A stretch of 64,000 nucleotides of DNA, taken from contig NZ_FOVF01000007.1 in assembly GCF_900115085.1 (NCBI RefSeq), forward strand, positions 62,001 to 126,000. The letters are read 5' to 3'. Of this stretch, positions 37,675-51,882 are shown piece after piece. Below the pieces are notes generated by a model. The model saw nothing but the letters and a program-made list of their open reading frames with translations, was not told the origin of the DNA and made no database searches. The first letter of the stretch is position 1. Each line of letters starts with the position of its first letter. The translations under genes and the position numbers were made by a program. This DNA is from Dokdonella immobilis. GTDB lineage: Bacteria; Pseudomonadota; Gammaproteobacteria; Xanthomonadales; Rhodanobacteraceae.

Positions 37675-38430
37675 ATGAACTCGCTCAGCGCTCAAGGTCC
37701 GCCGTCGCCGGGCACCGCACTTTGTGTGCATGGTGCCGGTGCGGGAGGTTGGGAATGGTCGATCTGGAGTCGGGTACTCGCTGCGCGCGGCTGGCAGGTG
37801 CGTGCGCCGGACCTCATTCCGGCCGCCAGCGGGCTCGCATCGACTCGCTTCGAGGACTATCGCAGCCAGGTGATTGCCTGGAGCAGGGAACTGCAAGGGA
37901 GCACGGGGTGCTCCCATGTATTGATCGGAGCCAGTCTCGGCGGCTTGCTGGCCCTGTCGGTCGCAGTTGAGGTCAAGGCCGCGGCCCTGGTCCTCGTCAA
38001 TCCGATGCCGCCGGCCGGTATCGTGTCGCGACCGCTCGGCGAGCCGCATGCGGCGATCCGCCGTTGGGGCGCGGATCGCTCGATTGCCGGTACCCGGCGA
38101 GCCATGCCTGATGCCGACGATGCCGCCAGTCTGTATGCATTCCGACGCTGGCGCGACGAATCCGGCCTTGTCCTCGAAACGGCCCGCCTCGGCGTCGCCG
38201 TGGACTACCCGCGTTGTCCGGTCCTGGTCATGGCCAGCGAACTCGACAGGGATGTGCCGATGGTCGTCAGCCGCGAACTGGCCACGCGCTGCTCGGGTGA
38301 TTTCCGTCGTTTACCAGGGTGCAGCCATGTCGGCCCGCTGCTCGGTATCGCTGCCGCGGGCATTGCCGAACAGGCGGCCGACTGGTTGGGGCTGCAGACG
38401 ACGAATCGGCAAGCCGGCAACAACGATTGA
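37675..38430 (+). CDS. Alpha/beta hydrolase
   Basis: The 251-aa protein shows the alpha/beta-hydrolase features: oxyanion loop LCVHGAGAGGWEW, nucleophile elbow LIGASLGGLLAL with Ser, an acid after the sixth strand (MASELDRDVP), and a His near the C-terminus (GCSHVGPL). No signal peptide. It belongs to the lipase/esterase or thioesterase-like superfamily; the substrate cannot be told. It is divergent from the EF-G-like gene. Confidence 0.85.
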   Translation: MNSLSAQGPPSPGTALCVHGAGAGGWEWSIWSRVLAARGWQVRAPDLIPAASGLASTRFEDYRSQVIAWSRELQGSTGCSHVLIGASLGGLLALSVAVEVKAAALVLVNPMPPAGIVSRPLGEPHAAIRRWGADRSIAGTRRAMPDADDAASLYAFRRWRDESGLVLETARLGVAVDYPRCPVLVMASELDRDVPMVVSRELATRCSGDFRRLPGCSHVGPLLGIAAAGIAEQAADWLGLQTTNRQAGNND

Positions 38431-38556
38431 GCCTGCCGGCTGGCACGCCTGGCCTTCGCGCGGCGCGGGGACCAGCGTCTCCTTAACGATGGTTTAGCGC
38501 AGCCTGCGTATGCTGCGGCGGCAGTTCGAGTCTCCCATCCCACTCTTCCGGTCCGA

Positions 38557-39303
38557 ATGTCGAAAGCGCACCCAGCTGCTGCCACGTCTCCGGTCATCGA
38601 CGCCACCGAGTCGGCACGGCTGCGAAACAGCTATGCGGGCCGGATGCTTCGACGCGACCGACTTTGGCGTTCGCCGCACCTGCAGCGACGCACCGTCATC
38701 GTCCTGATCGTCGTCACGATCATGGTGAACCTGCTCTGGATCGTCGGTCTGGATCAGGTCATGCAGCCGTTCATGGCGCGCCAGGCGGATCGCGGTCCGA
38801 TCGAGGTCAACATCATCGTGCCGCCCGAGGCGTTCGAAATTCCGCCCGAGCCGCAACCGCAACCGGTCGAGTTCAAGCATCGTCCGTCGGCGGTCCGCAT
38901 CGAACCGCCGCAGACGAAAATGACCCCGCCACCGCTGACCGCCGAGTCGGAGTCGCGCACCCAGGCACGTATCGGCAGCGCCGGCGAGCCTGCCCTCAAT
39001 CTGTTCAATGCCGACGGCTCGCTGCGCATGCCCAAGGCAACGAGCCGGATAGGTCCGAAGCCGATCGAGAATCCGCACGAGGCCGGCAAGGCGCGCTGGG
39101 CAGAAATCGAAAACCGTGGCGAGAACCCGCTGGACTGCCAGCGCACGCGATTCGCCAGCGCCTTCAAGCGCGACGAGTCGCTCGGCGACAAGGTCTCGCG
39201 CAAGTACCTCAAATGGATCGGCCTGGCTGACGGCGCTGCCATCGCCGAACGCGCCGCCCAACGCGAGGGGCGTGCCGCTGCCGGTTGCGACCCGGCCGGC
39301 TGA
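38557..39303 (+). CDS. Proline-rich single-pass membrane protein
   Basis: I do not recognise a named family. The 248-aa protein has a basic cytoplasmic N-terminus, one membrane helix (TVIVLIVVTIMVNLLWIV, about 46-63), then a periplasmic Pro-rich stretch (FEIPPEPQPQPVEF) and a conserved-looking C-terminal part with two Cys (PLDCQRTRFASAFKRDESLG). The topology resembles TonB/energy-transducer proteins, but the TonB C-terminal fold is absent. The next gene encodes a protein of the same build 6 bases downstream, so they are probably a coupled pair acting in the envelope. Confidence 0.65.
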   Translation: MSKAHPAAATSPVIDATESARLRNSYAGRMLRRDRLWRSPHLQRRTVIVLIVVTIMVNLLWIVGLDQVMQPFMARQADRGPIEVNIIVPPEAFEIPPEPQPQPVEFKHRPSAVRIEPPQTKMTPPPLTAESESRTQARIGSAGEPALNLFNADGSLRMPKATSRIGPKPIENPHEAGKARWAEIENRGENPLDCQRTRFASAFKRDESLGDKVSRKYLKWIGLADGAAIAERAAQREGRAAAGCDPAG

Positions 39304-39309
39304 CAGGCG

Positions 39310-40170
39310 TTGGCGTCAGCACAGCTCCGGATCCCCGAGCACGCTGTTCCGGCAGCGTCGATGGGCGATCGCGAGGCGCTAGCGGCCTGGCGCGCGCGAC
39401 TGCTTGCCCTGCGCCACACGCAGGGCATCCGCGACCGGCACGAGAGACGGCGCCTTCGCTGGGCGCTCCTCATCGCCATCCTGTGCCAGGTCGTGTTCGT
39501 CATCGGCTTGCGGCACTGGATGCGTTGGCAGGTCGGGGCGACCGAAGAATTCCGCGTGATCCACCTGCGCCTGATCGATCCGCCCGTCGAACCTGCACCG
39601 GCGCCGCAAGCGCGGCCTGAACCGGTATCGCCAGCGGAAGTCTCAGCGCCGCCCCGGGCCCGCAGCGAGCCAATGACACAGTCTGCCGGCATGCCACCCG
39701 AGGTGGCGTCCGAATCGCGCCCCCAGCCGGCGGTCGTGGCGAACAGCATTGCGACGCAACCGGTACGGCCCGTTCCGGGCGTCTTCGATCGCAGCGGCCG
39801 GGTCCTGCTGCCGAAGGAAAGCGGGGTTGGCGATCCGGCCCGGTTCGCTGCGAAGGTCCCGGAGAAAACCTGGCGGCCGGATCCTATGGCCCACCTCTCG
39901 CCGCTGCCGTACAAGCCCACGCCGTTCGACAAATACTGGAAGCCCGCCGACGAAACCCTGCTCGGCGAATGGGTGCGCAAGGCGACGCGCAAGTCCGTCC
40001 ATGACACTCGCGGCGGAACCCGCATCACCTGCGAAGCCTTCCTGTTCTTCAGCGCCTGCGGCTGGGGCCCAACCCCGCGCGTCAGCATCGAGGAACTCAA
40101 GGCCATGCGCGTGGTTCCGCCGATGCCGCGCCGATCGGCTGACGATCCCTATCTGTTGCCAGAGGACTGA
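39310..40170 (+). CDS. Second proline-rich single-pass membrane protein (paralogue of previous)
   Basis: This 286-aa protein repeats the build of its neighbour: basic N-terminus (RHTQGIRDRHERRRLRW), membrane helix (ALLIAILCQVVFVIGL), Pro-rich periplasmic region (PPVEPAPAPQARPEPVSP) and a C-terminal part with two Cys (ITCEAFLFFSACGWG). The start is a TTG at 39310, 6 bases after the preceding stop; an ATG at 39361 is an alternative. Together with the upstream gene it may form a small envelope complex or energy transducer. Function unknown. Confidence 0.65.
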   Translation: MASAQLRIPEHAVPAASMGDREALAAWRARLLALRHTQGIRDRHERRRLRWALLIAILCQVVFVIGLRHWMRWQVGATEEFRVIHLRLIDPPVEPAPAPQARPEPVSPAEVSAPPRARSEPMTQSAGMPPEVASESRPQPAVVANSIATQPVRPVPGVFDRSGRVLLPKESGVGDPARFAAKVPEKTWRPDPMAHLSPLPYKPTPFDKYWKPADETLLGEWVRKATRKSVHDTRGGTRITCEAFLFFSACGWGPTPRVSIEELKAMRVVPPMPRRSADDPYLLPED

Positions 40171-40184
40171 AGCAGCCCGGGCGT

Positions 40185-40345
40185 GGAGTCTGTCGGACTT
40201 GAGCGGTCGAGGCGAAAGTTCGGCCGCGGGAGGACAGATTTTCGGCGATTCGCAGGCCCATAGTGGTTCTATGGGCCAGGAAGCGGCGGAAACATGGACC
40301 GCGCAGACGGATTTGCAAGCCAATCGATTCAAGTCCGACAGAATC
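40185..40345. repeat. Structured inverted-repeat element (about 160 bp)
   Basis: Perfect 14-bp inverted repeats TCTGTCGGACTTGA (40189-40202) and TCAAGTCCGACAGA (40329-40342) bracket the gap between the two convergent genes, extending to 17 of 18 with the flanking GGAG/ATCC. In the centre lies a perfect 9-bp hairpin GGCCCATAG-TGGTT-CTATGGGCC (40255-40277). The whole looks like a long cruciform or stem-loop with a branched interior: a small dispersed repeat, or the shared 3' structure of the two convergent transcripts. No reading frame is supported in it. Confidence 0.6.
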
Positions 40346-42604
40346 CTAGAGCATGCGCATCAGTTCCGGCAGAAGAGGCAGCTTGCGGATGCGCACGGTG
40401 GTGGTGGCGAAGATCGCGTTGGCCAGGGCCGGGGCGACGCTGGCGATGCCCATCTCACCGCCGCCGACCGGATCGCGGGTCGATTCGACGATGTGCACTT
40501 CCACCTTCTTCGGGGCGTCGGCCATTTTCAGCAGCGGGTATTGCGGGAAGTTCTTCTGCTCGACCTGGCCATCGCGCACGGTGATGGCCAGATTCAGCGC
40601 GGTCGAGATGCCGTCGATGGTGCCGCCCATCATCTGCGCTTCGAGGCCGAGCGGATTGACCACGCGACCGACATCGACGACGCAGATGGCGCGATGGATG
40701 CGCAGGCGTTCGCCGTCCATCGAGACCTCGAAGGCGTGCGCGGTGTAGCCGCCGAAGGTGAAGTGGCAGGCGATGCCGATGCCGCGGCCATCGGTGCGCT
40801 TTTCCTTCCAGTGGATCTTCTCGGCGCAAAGCCTCAGCACGTTGGCCATGCGACCCGTGTCGAAAACCGGTCCGCCATGGCCGCGGTAGGAAATCTCGCG
40901 CGCCTCGCCGAGCATCTCCAGGCGCAACTCGACCGCGTCGCGACGCACCTCGTAGGCGATCTCGTCGATGAAGCTCTGCACGGCAAAGGCGTGGAAGGTG
41001 TGCAGCGGGGCACGCCACCAGCCGCGCGGCATGCCGGACTGGACCGGGAAGAAGGTCTTTTCGAGGTCGTCGACCAGGCCGGCCGGGAAATCATCGGGTT
41101 CGAGGCAGCCGGTCCAGGCCGGGTCGTCCTGCATGCGCGCGGTGCGGTACGTGCGCGAGGTCGCTGCGCAGCGATGCGTCCAGCCCTCGACGCGGTTGCG
41201 CCGATCCAGCGTCGCGCTCAGCGCATGCACGCCGAACGGGCGGTAGAAATCATGGGCAAGATCGTCTTCGCGCGTCCACATCAGTTTGACCGGCTTGCCG
41301 GCGAGCTTGGCGATCTGCACGGCCTCGGCGACGAAGTCGTTCTCGAGGCGCCGACCGAAACCGCCGCCCGAGCGCGGCAGGCGGATCTCGATCCTGTCGC
41401 GCGGCAATCCGGTCAGTTCGCTGATGACACGCGAAGCGCCGGACGGGTTCTGCATCGAGGCGATGAGCAGGGCGCCATCCTGGCGCAGCTCGATCAGGGC
41501 GCCCGGTGGTTCCAGCGTGGCATGGGCCAGGAACGGTACTTCGTAGCGCGCGCTGAGCGAGTGCCGGGCGCGTTTGCGCGATTTGGCCAGATCGCCGTCC
41601 TTGCGTACTTCGATGCCATCCTTGTCTTCGTCGAGCAGGGCATTGGCACGGGCAGCCAGCGCGGCGCTCGATTCTTCGGCCCAGGGGCCCTGCTTCCAGA
41701 CCGGCTTGAGGGCATTGCGGCCTTGCAGCGCCGCCCAGGTATTGTCGGCGAGAACGGCGACGCCAGCGGCCAGCGGCCCGTCGAACGGTTCGCCCGGCTT
41801 CGGCCCCTCGATGCGAACCACATCGCGTACGCCGCGGACCTTGCGCGCCTCGCTGTCGTCGAGGCTTTCCAGCGTTCCGTCGAGATATGGACAGCGCAGC
41901 ATGACCGCGACCAGCGCGCCGCTCAGGTATTCGTCGATGCCATAGCGGTTCTGCCCGGTGACGATGCGCCGGCCATCGGCCGCACGGATCGGCTTGCCGA
42001 CCAGCTTGAAGCTGTCGGGATCCTTCGGTGCCGGCGCGTTCGCGGGCATCGGCAGCGCGGCCGCGGTGCGCGCCAGCGCACCGTAGCTCAGGGTCCGGCC
42101 ATCGACATTGAGCACGTGACCGGCCTCGGTGCGCAGGTTCTCGACCGGTACCGACCAGGCATTCGCCGCCGCCTGCAGCAGCAGCCAGCGGGCCAGCGCC
42201 CCGGCTTCGCGCAGATCCTTCCAGGCCGTCTGAATGCTCGTGCTGCCGCCGGCGAACTGGTCGCCATAGCGATTGGACGGCTTGCCGTCGACCTCCTCGT
42301 AGCCATACGGCAACTGGATCACGCGCACGCGCGACCATTCGACGTCGAGCTCTTCGGCGATCAGCATCGGCAGTGAGGTGATCACGCCCTGGCCGATCTC
42401 GCAGCCGCGCGCGCCAATGACGACGCGGTTGTCGCGCTCGATCATGACGAAGGCGGTCAGGCTGACCAGGTCGTCGCCGAGCAGTTCCGAGGGTACGGTC
42501 GCGCGGGCCGCGGCGCTGCAGCGGTAGCCGACCAGCAGGGCGCCGCTCGCGGTCAGCCCGAACTTGAGGAAGCGACGCCGCGTCAATGCCAGGGTCGGAC
42601 TCAC
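40346..42604 (-). CDS. Xanthine dehydrogenase-family molybdopterin subunit (isoquinoline oxidoreductase large-subunit-like)
   Basis: The 752-aa protein belongs to the molybdenum hydroxylase large subunits that are split from the iron-sulfur part. It has a twin-arginine signal ([20 protein letters not shown]), so it is exported with its small partner. Typical segments are [31 protein letters not shown] and [17 protein letters not shown]. Near the end is a catalytic-type Glu in [19 protein letters not shown]. The GTG at 42604 overlaps the small-subunit stop (GTGA). A longer frame reading through to 43165 contains the small subunit out of frame and is not real. Substrate may be an aldehyde or N-heterocycle. 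Confidence 0.9.
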   Translation of the reverse strand: MSPTLALTRRRFLKFGLTASGALLVGYRCSAAARATVPSELLGDDLVSLTAFVMIERDNRVVIGARGCEIGQGVITSLPMLIAEELDVEWSRVRVIQLPYGYEEVDGKPSNRYGDQFAGGSTSIQTAWKDLREAGALARWLLLQAAANAWSVPVENLRTEAGHVLNVDGRTLSYGALARTAAALPMPANAPAPKDPDSFKLVGKPIRAADGRRIVTGQNRYGIDEYLSGALVAVMLRCPYLDGTLESLDDSEARKVRGVRDVVRIEGPKPGEPFDGPLAAGVAVLADNTWAALQGRNALKPVWKQGPWAEESSAALAARANALLDEDKDGIEVRKDGDLAKSRKRARHSLSARYEVPFLAHATLEPPGALIELRQDGALLIASMQNPSGASRVISELTGLPRDRIEIRLPRSGGGFGRRLENDFVAEAVQIAKLAGKPVKLMWTREDDLAHDFYRPFGVHALSATLDRRNRVEGWTHRCAATSRTYRTARMQDDPAWTGCLEPDDFPAGLVDDLEKTFFPVQSGMPRGWWRAPLHTFHAFAVQSFIDEIAYEVRRDAVELRLEMLGEAREISYRGHGGPVFDTGRMANVLRLCAEKIHWKEKRTDGRGIGIACHFTFGGYTAHAFEVSMDGERLRIHRAICVVDVGRVVNPLGLEAQMMGGTIDGISTALNLAITVRDGQVEQKNFPQYPLLKMADAPKKVEVHIVESTRDPVGGGEMGIASVAPALANAIFATTTVRIRKLPLLPELMRML

Positions 42605-43125
42605 GAATTGCCCTCGGCCATCAGCACCGCGGCGCGCTGGATCGCGCTGCGGATGCGCGGATAGGTGCCGCAACGGCACAGGTTCGCTATCTCGCCGATG
42701 TCGTCGTCGGACGGTTTGCGCTTGCGGGCGAGCAGATCGATCGCGGCCATGATCTGACCGGCCTGGCAGTAGCCGCACTGGGCTACGTCGTGCTCGAGCC
42801 AGGCCTGCTGCACGGGGTGCAGCTGCGCGCCTTCGAGCCCTTCGATGGTGGTGATCGCGCGTCCGGATACCGCCTGCATCGGGGTCAGGCACGCGCGCGC
42901 GGCCTTGCCGTCGATCAATACCGTGCAGGCGCCGCAGGCGCCAATGCCGCAGCCGAACTTGGTTCCGGTCAGGCGCAGCACGTCGCGCAGGTACCAGAGC
43001 AGCGGCATCTGCGGATCGCCATCGGGATAGTACGGCTTGTCGTTGATGCGAACCGGCAGTTGTTCCGGTTGCGTCTTCGCGGGTGCGGCATTGGCCGCGC
43101 CCGCAGCTTCGTTGCCTGCCTTCAT
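42601..43125 (-). CDS. [2Fe-2S] iron-sulfur small subunit of molybdenum hydroxylase
   Basis: The 174-aa protein has the plant-ferredoxin cluster [15 protein letters not shown]...C and the second, helical cluster CGYCQAGQ...CRCGTYPRI. This is the IorA/CoxS-like small subunit that passes electrons from the molybdopterin site. The start at 43125 gives a 40-residue Ala/Gln-rich extension before the ferredoxin fold ([14 protein letters not shown]). It lacks its own export signal and presumably travels with the Tat-exported large subunit. It is the first gene of the pair. The electron acceptor is not encoded nearby unless it is a c-type cytochrome. Confidence 0.9.
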   Translation of the reverse strand: MKAGNEAAGAANAAPAKTQPEQLPVRINDKPYYPDGDPQMPLLWYLRDVLRLTGTKFGCGIGACGACTVLIDGKAARACLTPMQAVSGRAITTIEGLEGAQLHPVQQAWLEHDVAQCGYCQAGQIMAAIDLLARKRKPSDDDIGEIANLCRCGTYPRIRSAIQRAAVLMAEGNS

Positions 43126-43343
43126 GGTCGATCCAGCTACGCGGCGCGTCGAGTCGGGTCCGCAACAGGTGCCGATTGTCGCATCGCCGCGCTGCGCTGC
43201 ACAGGCGTGACCGCCGGGCCGGGTCATCGCCGGGATCCCAGGATTCGGGACTTGCGGACGGCAGCCGCCGGAATGGCGGGGCCGTTCACCCCCGCGGGCT
43301 GCATGCGGCGGTGGGCGGGAAGAAACGAGGGCAGGCGGGAAAA

Positions 43344-43371
43344 GGGGAAGGCCCCCTGCGGAGCCTTCCCC
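43344..43371 (-). terminator. Terminator of the nitrite reductase gene
   Basis: On the minus strand a perfect 9-bp stem GGGGAAGGC/GCCTTCCCC with a 10-base loop lies 14 bases past the nirS-like stop and is followed by TTTTCCC. It ends the only convergence-free stretch, so it probably isolates nirS from the hydroxylase genes. Confidence 0.75.
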
Positions 43372-43385
43372 ATTCGCGATGACGG

Positions 43386-45542
<2,157 letters not shown>

Positions 45543-45571
45543 TCAGTTTCCATGGATTGGACTGGTCTGCC

Positions 45572-45585
45572 ATGACACAGATCAA
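45572..45585 (-). promoter_or_regulatory. FNR/DNR-like box upstream of nirS
   Basis: On the minus strand TTGAT-CTGT-GTCAT matches the FNR/DNR consensus TTGAT-N4-ATCAA in all but two to three positions of the second half. Its centre lies about 93 bases before the nirS start codon, a suitable distance for a class II site with a leader of about 50 bases. It fits oxygen- or NO-dependent control of nitrite reduction. Confidence 0.55.
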
Positions 45586-45609
45586 GTAGCGTCGATCGCG
45601 GCGATGCCA

Positions 45610-45895
45610 GGGAGGGTCTGATCAAGTAGCAGAGTCGTCATGGCGTCCAGAAGGGTTTCCACATGTGCCGCGTGGCGAAGTGAAGGCGGGTTGCCTTGAC
45701 GAGGCGCGCGGTGCATGTCGGGAGACTTCTGGACGCCACCTTTTCAGCATCCAGTCAATCAGTTGGGCGACGCCTGCCTGCGCGCAGATCCTTGTTGCGC
45801 CGACTTAAAAGACGGCCAGACTGTCTGCGTCGACGCGCCGCGAGCTGCCCACGGGCAGGCGTCGTGACGACTTTGCTACTTGATCAGACCCTCGC
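45610..45895 (-). mobile_element. MITE copy A (286 bp, family shared with the copy at 58.2 kb)
   Basis: Terminal inverted repeats of about 33 bp, sharing GAGGGTCTGATCAAGTAGCA and AGTCGTCA, bound a 286-bp element with no open reading frame. Reversed, its interior matches the 285-bp copy at 58.2 kb over most of its length, for example AGGCGTCGCCCAAC, CTCGTCAAGGCAACC and the end CGCCATGACGA. The right end is followed by TA and the left end is preceded by CA, consistent with a decayed TA target duplication. It separates the nirS promoter from the TonB-receptor promoter. No transposase is present. Confidence 0.8.
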
Positions 45896-45926
45896 TAGGT
45901 GCGTACGCACGTGAACTTGCGAAGTC

Positions 45927-45940
45927 TTGAGGCGGATCAA
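45927..45940 (+). promoter_or_regulatory. FNR/DNR-like box upstream of the heme-receptor-like gene
   Basis: TTGAG-GCGG-ATCAA matches the FNR/DNR consensus TTGAT-N4-ATCAA in nine of ten positions. Its centre is 67 bases before the receptor start codon, right for a site centred near -41.5 with a short leader. This suggests that the receptor is induced with nirS under low oxygen. Confidence 0.6.
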
Positions 45941-46000
45941 GGCGCCCGTGGCCCGGCCTGCCACAATCTGTCCGTGAATTCGTCAGCAGGATGCTCGAAC

Positions 46001-48223
46001 ATGCCGGTCTTTTCGTTGCCTTGCCTTTCCATGGCCATCGTTTTCGGCCTGCTGGTCCCGGCCCTTGCCGGCGCTCAACCCGCGACCGATGCCGAGGCCG
46101 TCGTACTCGATCCCGTCGTGGTAGTCGGCAGCCGCGCCGCGGAACCGTTGCAGCAGGTGGTCGGCAGTGTCAGCGTGGTCGAACGCGACCAGTTCGGGCG
46201 CAACGGAGTACTCGACATCGCCGATCTGGCGACCCTGGTACCCGGCCTGGGCGTGCCGGTCGATGCCGTGCGCTTCGGCCGGCAGGGATTCAATATCCGC
46301 GGCCTCGAAGGCAACCGCGTCAGTATCGAGATCGATGGCGTGCCCCTGCCGGACAGCTTCGGTGTCGGCCAGTTCGCGCTCGCAGGCCGCGATCTCGTCG
46401 CGCTCGATGCGGTACAACGCGTCGAAGTGCTGCGTGGTCCGGCCTCGACGCTTTACGGCAGCAAGGCGCTGGCCGGCGTGGTTGCAATGACGACGCGCGC
46501 ACCGGAGGATTTCCTCTGGCGCGGCAACAACTGGGCAACGAGTGGCTCGGTCGGCGTGTCCACTCGCGATGACAGCCGCTTCGGGGCGGCCAGCCTGGCC
46601 GCTTCGAGCGGCCACTGGAGTGGCCTCATGCTGCTCTCGCGGCATCTCGGCCACGAGACCGGGAACCGGCCGCGCTCGGGCGGCATGCAGGCCAACCCGG
46701 CCAATGTCGATCGCGACGCCGCACTGGCCAAGGTCGTCTACGATGGCGCCGGCGCCGGGCGCTGGACGCTGACCGCCGACCATGGTCGTGGAAGCCAGCA
46801 GACCGACGTCCAGTCGCTGGTGTTCGGGCCCGGCCGCTACAGCACGACCTATGCGCTGGGGGGCGACGACGACTGGCAACGCAATCGCCTCAGCCTCGCA
46901 GGCAACTGGGCCCGACCCGGGTCCGCGATCGATGCCCTCGACCTGCTGGTCTACCGGCAGGAATCCGATACCACGCAGCGCACCGACCAGTTTCGCCTAG
47001 CCGATACGCAGACCGCCTACCCGACCTTGCGTGCGCGCCGATTCGAACTCGTCCAGGTCAGCCGCGGGATCGAACTGGTGGCGCAGTCCCGCGGGCATTG
47101 GGCCGGTGCCAGCCACTGGCAGGTGTTCGGCGTCGACCTGGCGTGCCACGACTATGAGGGACTGCGCGATGGCGTGCAGGTCAATCTCGACAGCGGCGAG
47201 GCCAGCAACGTGGTTCTCGGCGAGGTGTTCCCAGTGCGCGATTTCCCGACCTCGCAGGTGCGCGAATTCGGCGTGTTCTGGCAGGACGAGATCGCATTCG
47301 CGCCGCGCTGGAGCCTGGTGCCCGGCCTGCGCGGCGAGCGCTATATGCTCGACGCCCGGCCCGACGCGATCTGGCTGGCGGACAATCCGCAGACGACCCC
47401 TGCCGATCTCGGCAGCACGCAGTGGATGCCCAAGCTCGGCCTTCGCTTCAGCGCCAGCCCGAAGGCCAGCCTCTACCTGCAGGCCGTGCAGGGCTATCGC
47501 GCGCCACCGTTTTCCGACGTCAACGTCGGCCTCTACCTGTCATCCTTGAACTACCTGGTCAAGCCCAATCCGGATCTCAAGGCCGAACGCAGCCTTGGCT
47601 TCGAGGCCGGACTGCGCTGGAGCGGTCCGGCGCTGGGGGGCTCCCTGGCCCTCTACGACAACCGCTTTCGCGATCTCATCGAAAGCCGCGCCAATCTCGG
47701 CATCGATCCCGCATCGGGCGCCCTCGTCTTCCAGTCGGTCAATCGCGACCGTGCGCGGATCTACGGAGCCGAAGCCGATGCGCGCTGGACCCTCGGTGCG
47801 TGGCGCGACGCATGGCAGGGCGTCTTCATCGAAGCGCGTGCGAACTGGGTGCACGGCAGCGACACGCAGCGCAACCAGCCGCTCAACAGCGTGGCGCCGG
47901 GCCGTGCCAGCCTTACCGGTGGCTGGCAGGCGCCGGGGGAACGCTGGGGCATGCAATTGAGCCTGACCGGCGTGCAGCGCGTCTCCCGCGTCGATGCGAG
48001 CGCCGGCGCGCTCTACCAGCCGGGCGGATATGCGCGCTGGGATGCGAACGCCTGGCTGAACCTGGGCGAACACCTTCGGCTCGATCTCGCTCTCGGCAAC
48101 CTCGGCAACCGGCGCTACCGGGACTGGCTCGGCGTGCGCGGGATCAAGCCGGATGCTCCCGATCTCGACCTGTACACGCAGCCGGGACGCAGCGTCATGT
48201 TCAAGCTCGGCGCGGACTGGTAG
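46001..48223 (+). CDS. TonB-dependent receptor, heme/hemoglobin-receptor-like
   Basis: The mature protein follows a signal peptide (LSMAIVFGLLVPALAGAQ) with a TonB-box-like DPVVVVGSR. It has the plug signature of the hemoglobin/transferrin/lactoferrin receptor group: NIRGLEGNRVSIEIDGVPLP and VEVLRGPASTLYGSKALAGVV. The barrel has GYRAPPFSDVNVGL and ends in a terminal Trp (MFKLGADW). The ATG at 46001 is used because the longer frame from 45899 starts at the MITE boundary. Heme as ligand is inferred from family likeness. The FNR-like box upstream and divergence from a heme-rich cd1 nitrite reductase are consistent with that. Confidence 0.88.
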   Translation: MPVFSLPCLSMAIVFGLLVPALAGAQPATDAEAVVLDPVVVVGSRAAEPLQQVVGSVSVVERDQFGRNGVLDIADLATLVPGLGVPVDAVRFGRQGFNIRGLEGNRVSIEIDGVPLPDSFGVGQFALAGRDLVALDAVQRVEVLRGPASTLYGSKALAGVVAMTTRAPEDFLWRGNNWATSGSVGVSTRDDSRFGAASLAASSGHWSGLMLLSRHLGHETGNRPRSGGMQANPANVDRDAALAKVVYDGAGAGRWTLTADHGRGSQQTDVQSLVFGPGRYSTTYALGGDDDWQRNRLSLAGNWARPGSAIDALDLLVYRQESDTTQRTDQFRLADTQTAYPTLRARRFELVQVSRGIELVAQSRGHWAGASHWQVFGVDLACHDYEGLRDGVQVNLDSGEASNVVLGEVFPVRDFPTSQVREFGVFWQDEIAFAPRWSLVPGLRGERYMLDARPDAIWLADNPQTTPADLGSTQWMPKLGLRFSASPKASLYLQAVQGYRAPPFSDVNVGLYLSSLNYLVKPNPDLKAERSLGFEAGLRWSGPALGGSLALYDNRFRDLIESRANLGIDPASGALVFQSVNRDRARIYGAEADARWTLGAWRDAWQGVFIEARANWVHGSDTQRNQPLNSVAPGRASLTGGWQAPGERWGMQLSLTGVQRVSRVDASAGALYQPGGYARWDANAWLNLGEHLRLDLALGNLGNRRYRDWLGVRGIKPDAPDLDLYTQPGRSVMFKLGADW

Positions 48224-48256
48224 CGTTCGCGCGACGGCGCCCGGGTGCGGGCTGGT

Positions 48257-48666
48257 TCAGCCGACGCAGGCCGCGCGCACGGCTGCTGGCAGCGGCACGG
48301 GCCGGCCACTGGCCGGATCGACCCAGACCATGACTACACTGGCGTCGCTGTACAGGCGCTCGCCATCAGCCGACATGATCCGGTGCGACAGGGTCAGCGA
48401 GCTGTTGCCGATCCTTTCGCAGCGCACCTCGACCACGAGTTCGCCGGGCCATTCGATCTGCTCGCGAAAATTGACCTGGCTGGCGGCCAGGACCGGACTG
48501 AATGCGTCGGTCTTCCATTCGCCTTCGATGCCGGCCAGCCAGACCAGACGCGCCTCCTCGAGGTAGGTCAGGAAGGTCGCGTTGTTGACGTGGTTGTAGG
48601 CGTCGAGATCGCGCCAGCGCACCCGGATCGGGACCCGCGCCAACAGCTTCGGTTCGGCCGTATCGT

Positions 48667-48670
<4 letters not shown>
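48257..48670 (-). CDS. Acyl-CoA thioesterase, 4HBT hot-dog fold
   Basis: The 137-aa protein has the 4-hydroxybenzoyl-CoA thioesterase-type start [27 protein letters not shown] (here [17 protein letters not shown]), with the catalytic Asp in DLDAYNHV. It continues with the hot-dog helix. It likely hydrolyses short or medium acyl-CoA; YbgC/FcbC-like proteins are its relatives. It starts within the uvrA stop (ATGA overlap) and is therefore translated after uvrA. Confidence 0.88.
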
Positions 48671-51513
<2,843 letters not shown>

Positions 51514-51882
51514 GGGCAGGATCTGGCTCGAATCTGGGGGGGAGTGCAGCGGGTCAATATAACGCGCCGCTACGACTGCCCGAGGTGGTGGCGGGGAGGC
51601 CGACTTCAAGGTTTGCATCGCAGCGGCATGGATTCCGAGAAAGCCCGTTCACGTAGCCAAGGGCACCGCGGCAGCGGGGTCGGCAGCCATGGTCTTGTGC
51701 TGGCCCGCCAGATGGCGGGCAGGCTGCGGCCACTGACGGCCCGGGTCACGATTCTGAATGGCACGCTCATGCGCTTGACGTCGACCGGGCAACCCCGGAT
51801 GCTCGTGCGCTGAACGACTGCGGACGCGAGGGTCGACGACCGCAGGCCCTGCGTTTCAAGCTGGCGGGCTTGCCTTCATCCC

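Noticed and set aside
40346-43165. Single 939-aa molybdenum hydroxylase reading through from 43165
   Set aside because: The first 187 codons are the small subunit read out of frame. The small subunit has perfect iron-sulfur motifs in its own frame, and a GTGA overlap gives a natural large-subunit start at 42604.
45899-46000. Upstream extension of the heme-receptor-like protein from 45899
   Set aside because: It begins 4 bases after the MITE end and covers the FNR-like box. The ATG at 46001 opens a proper signal peptide.
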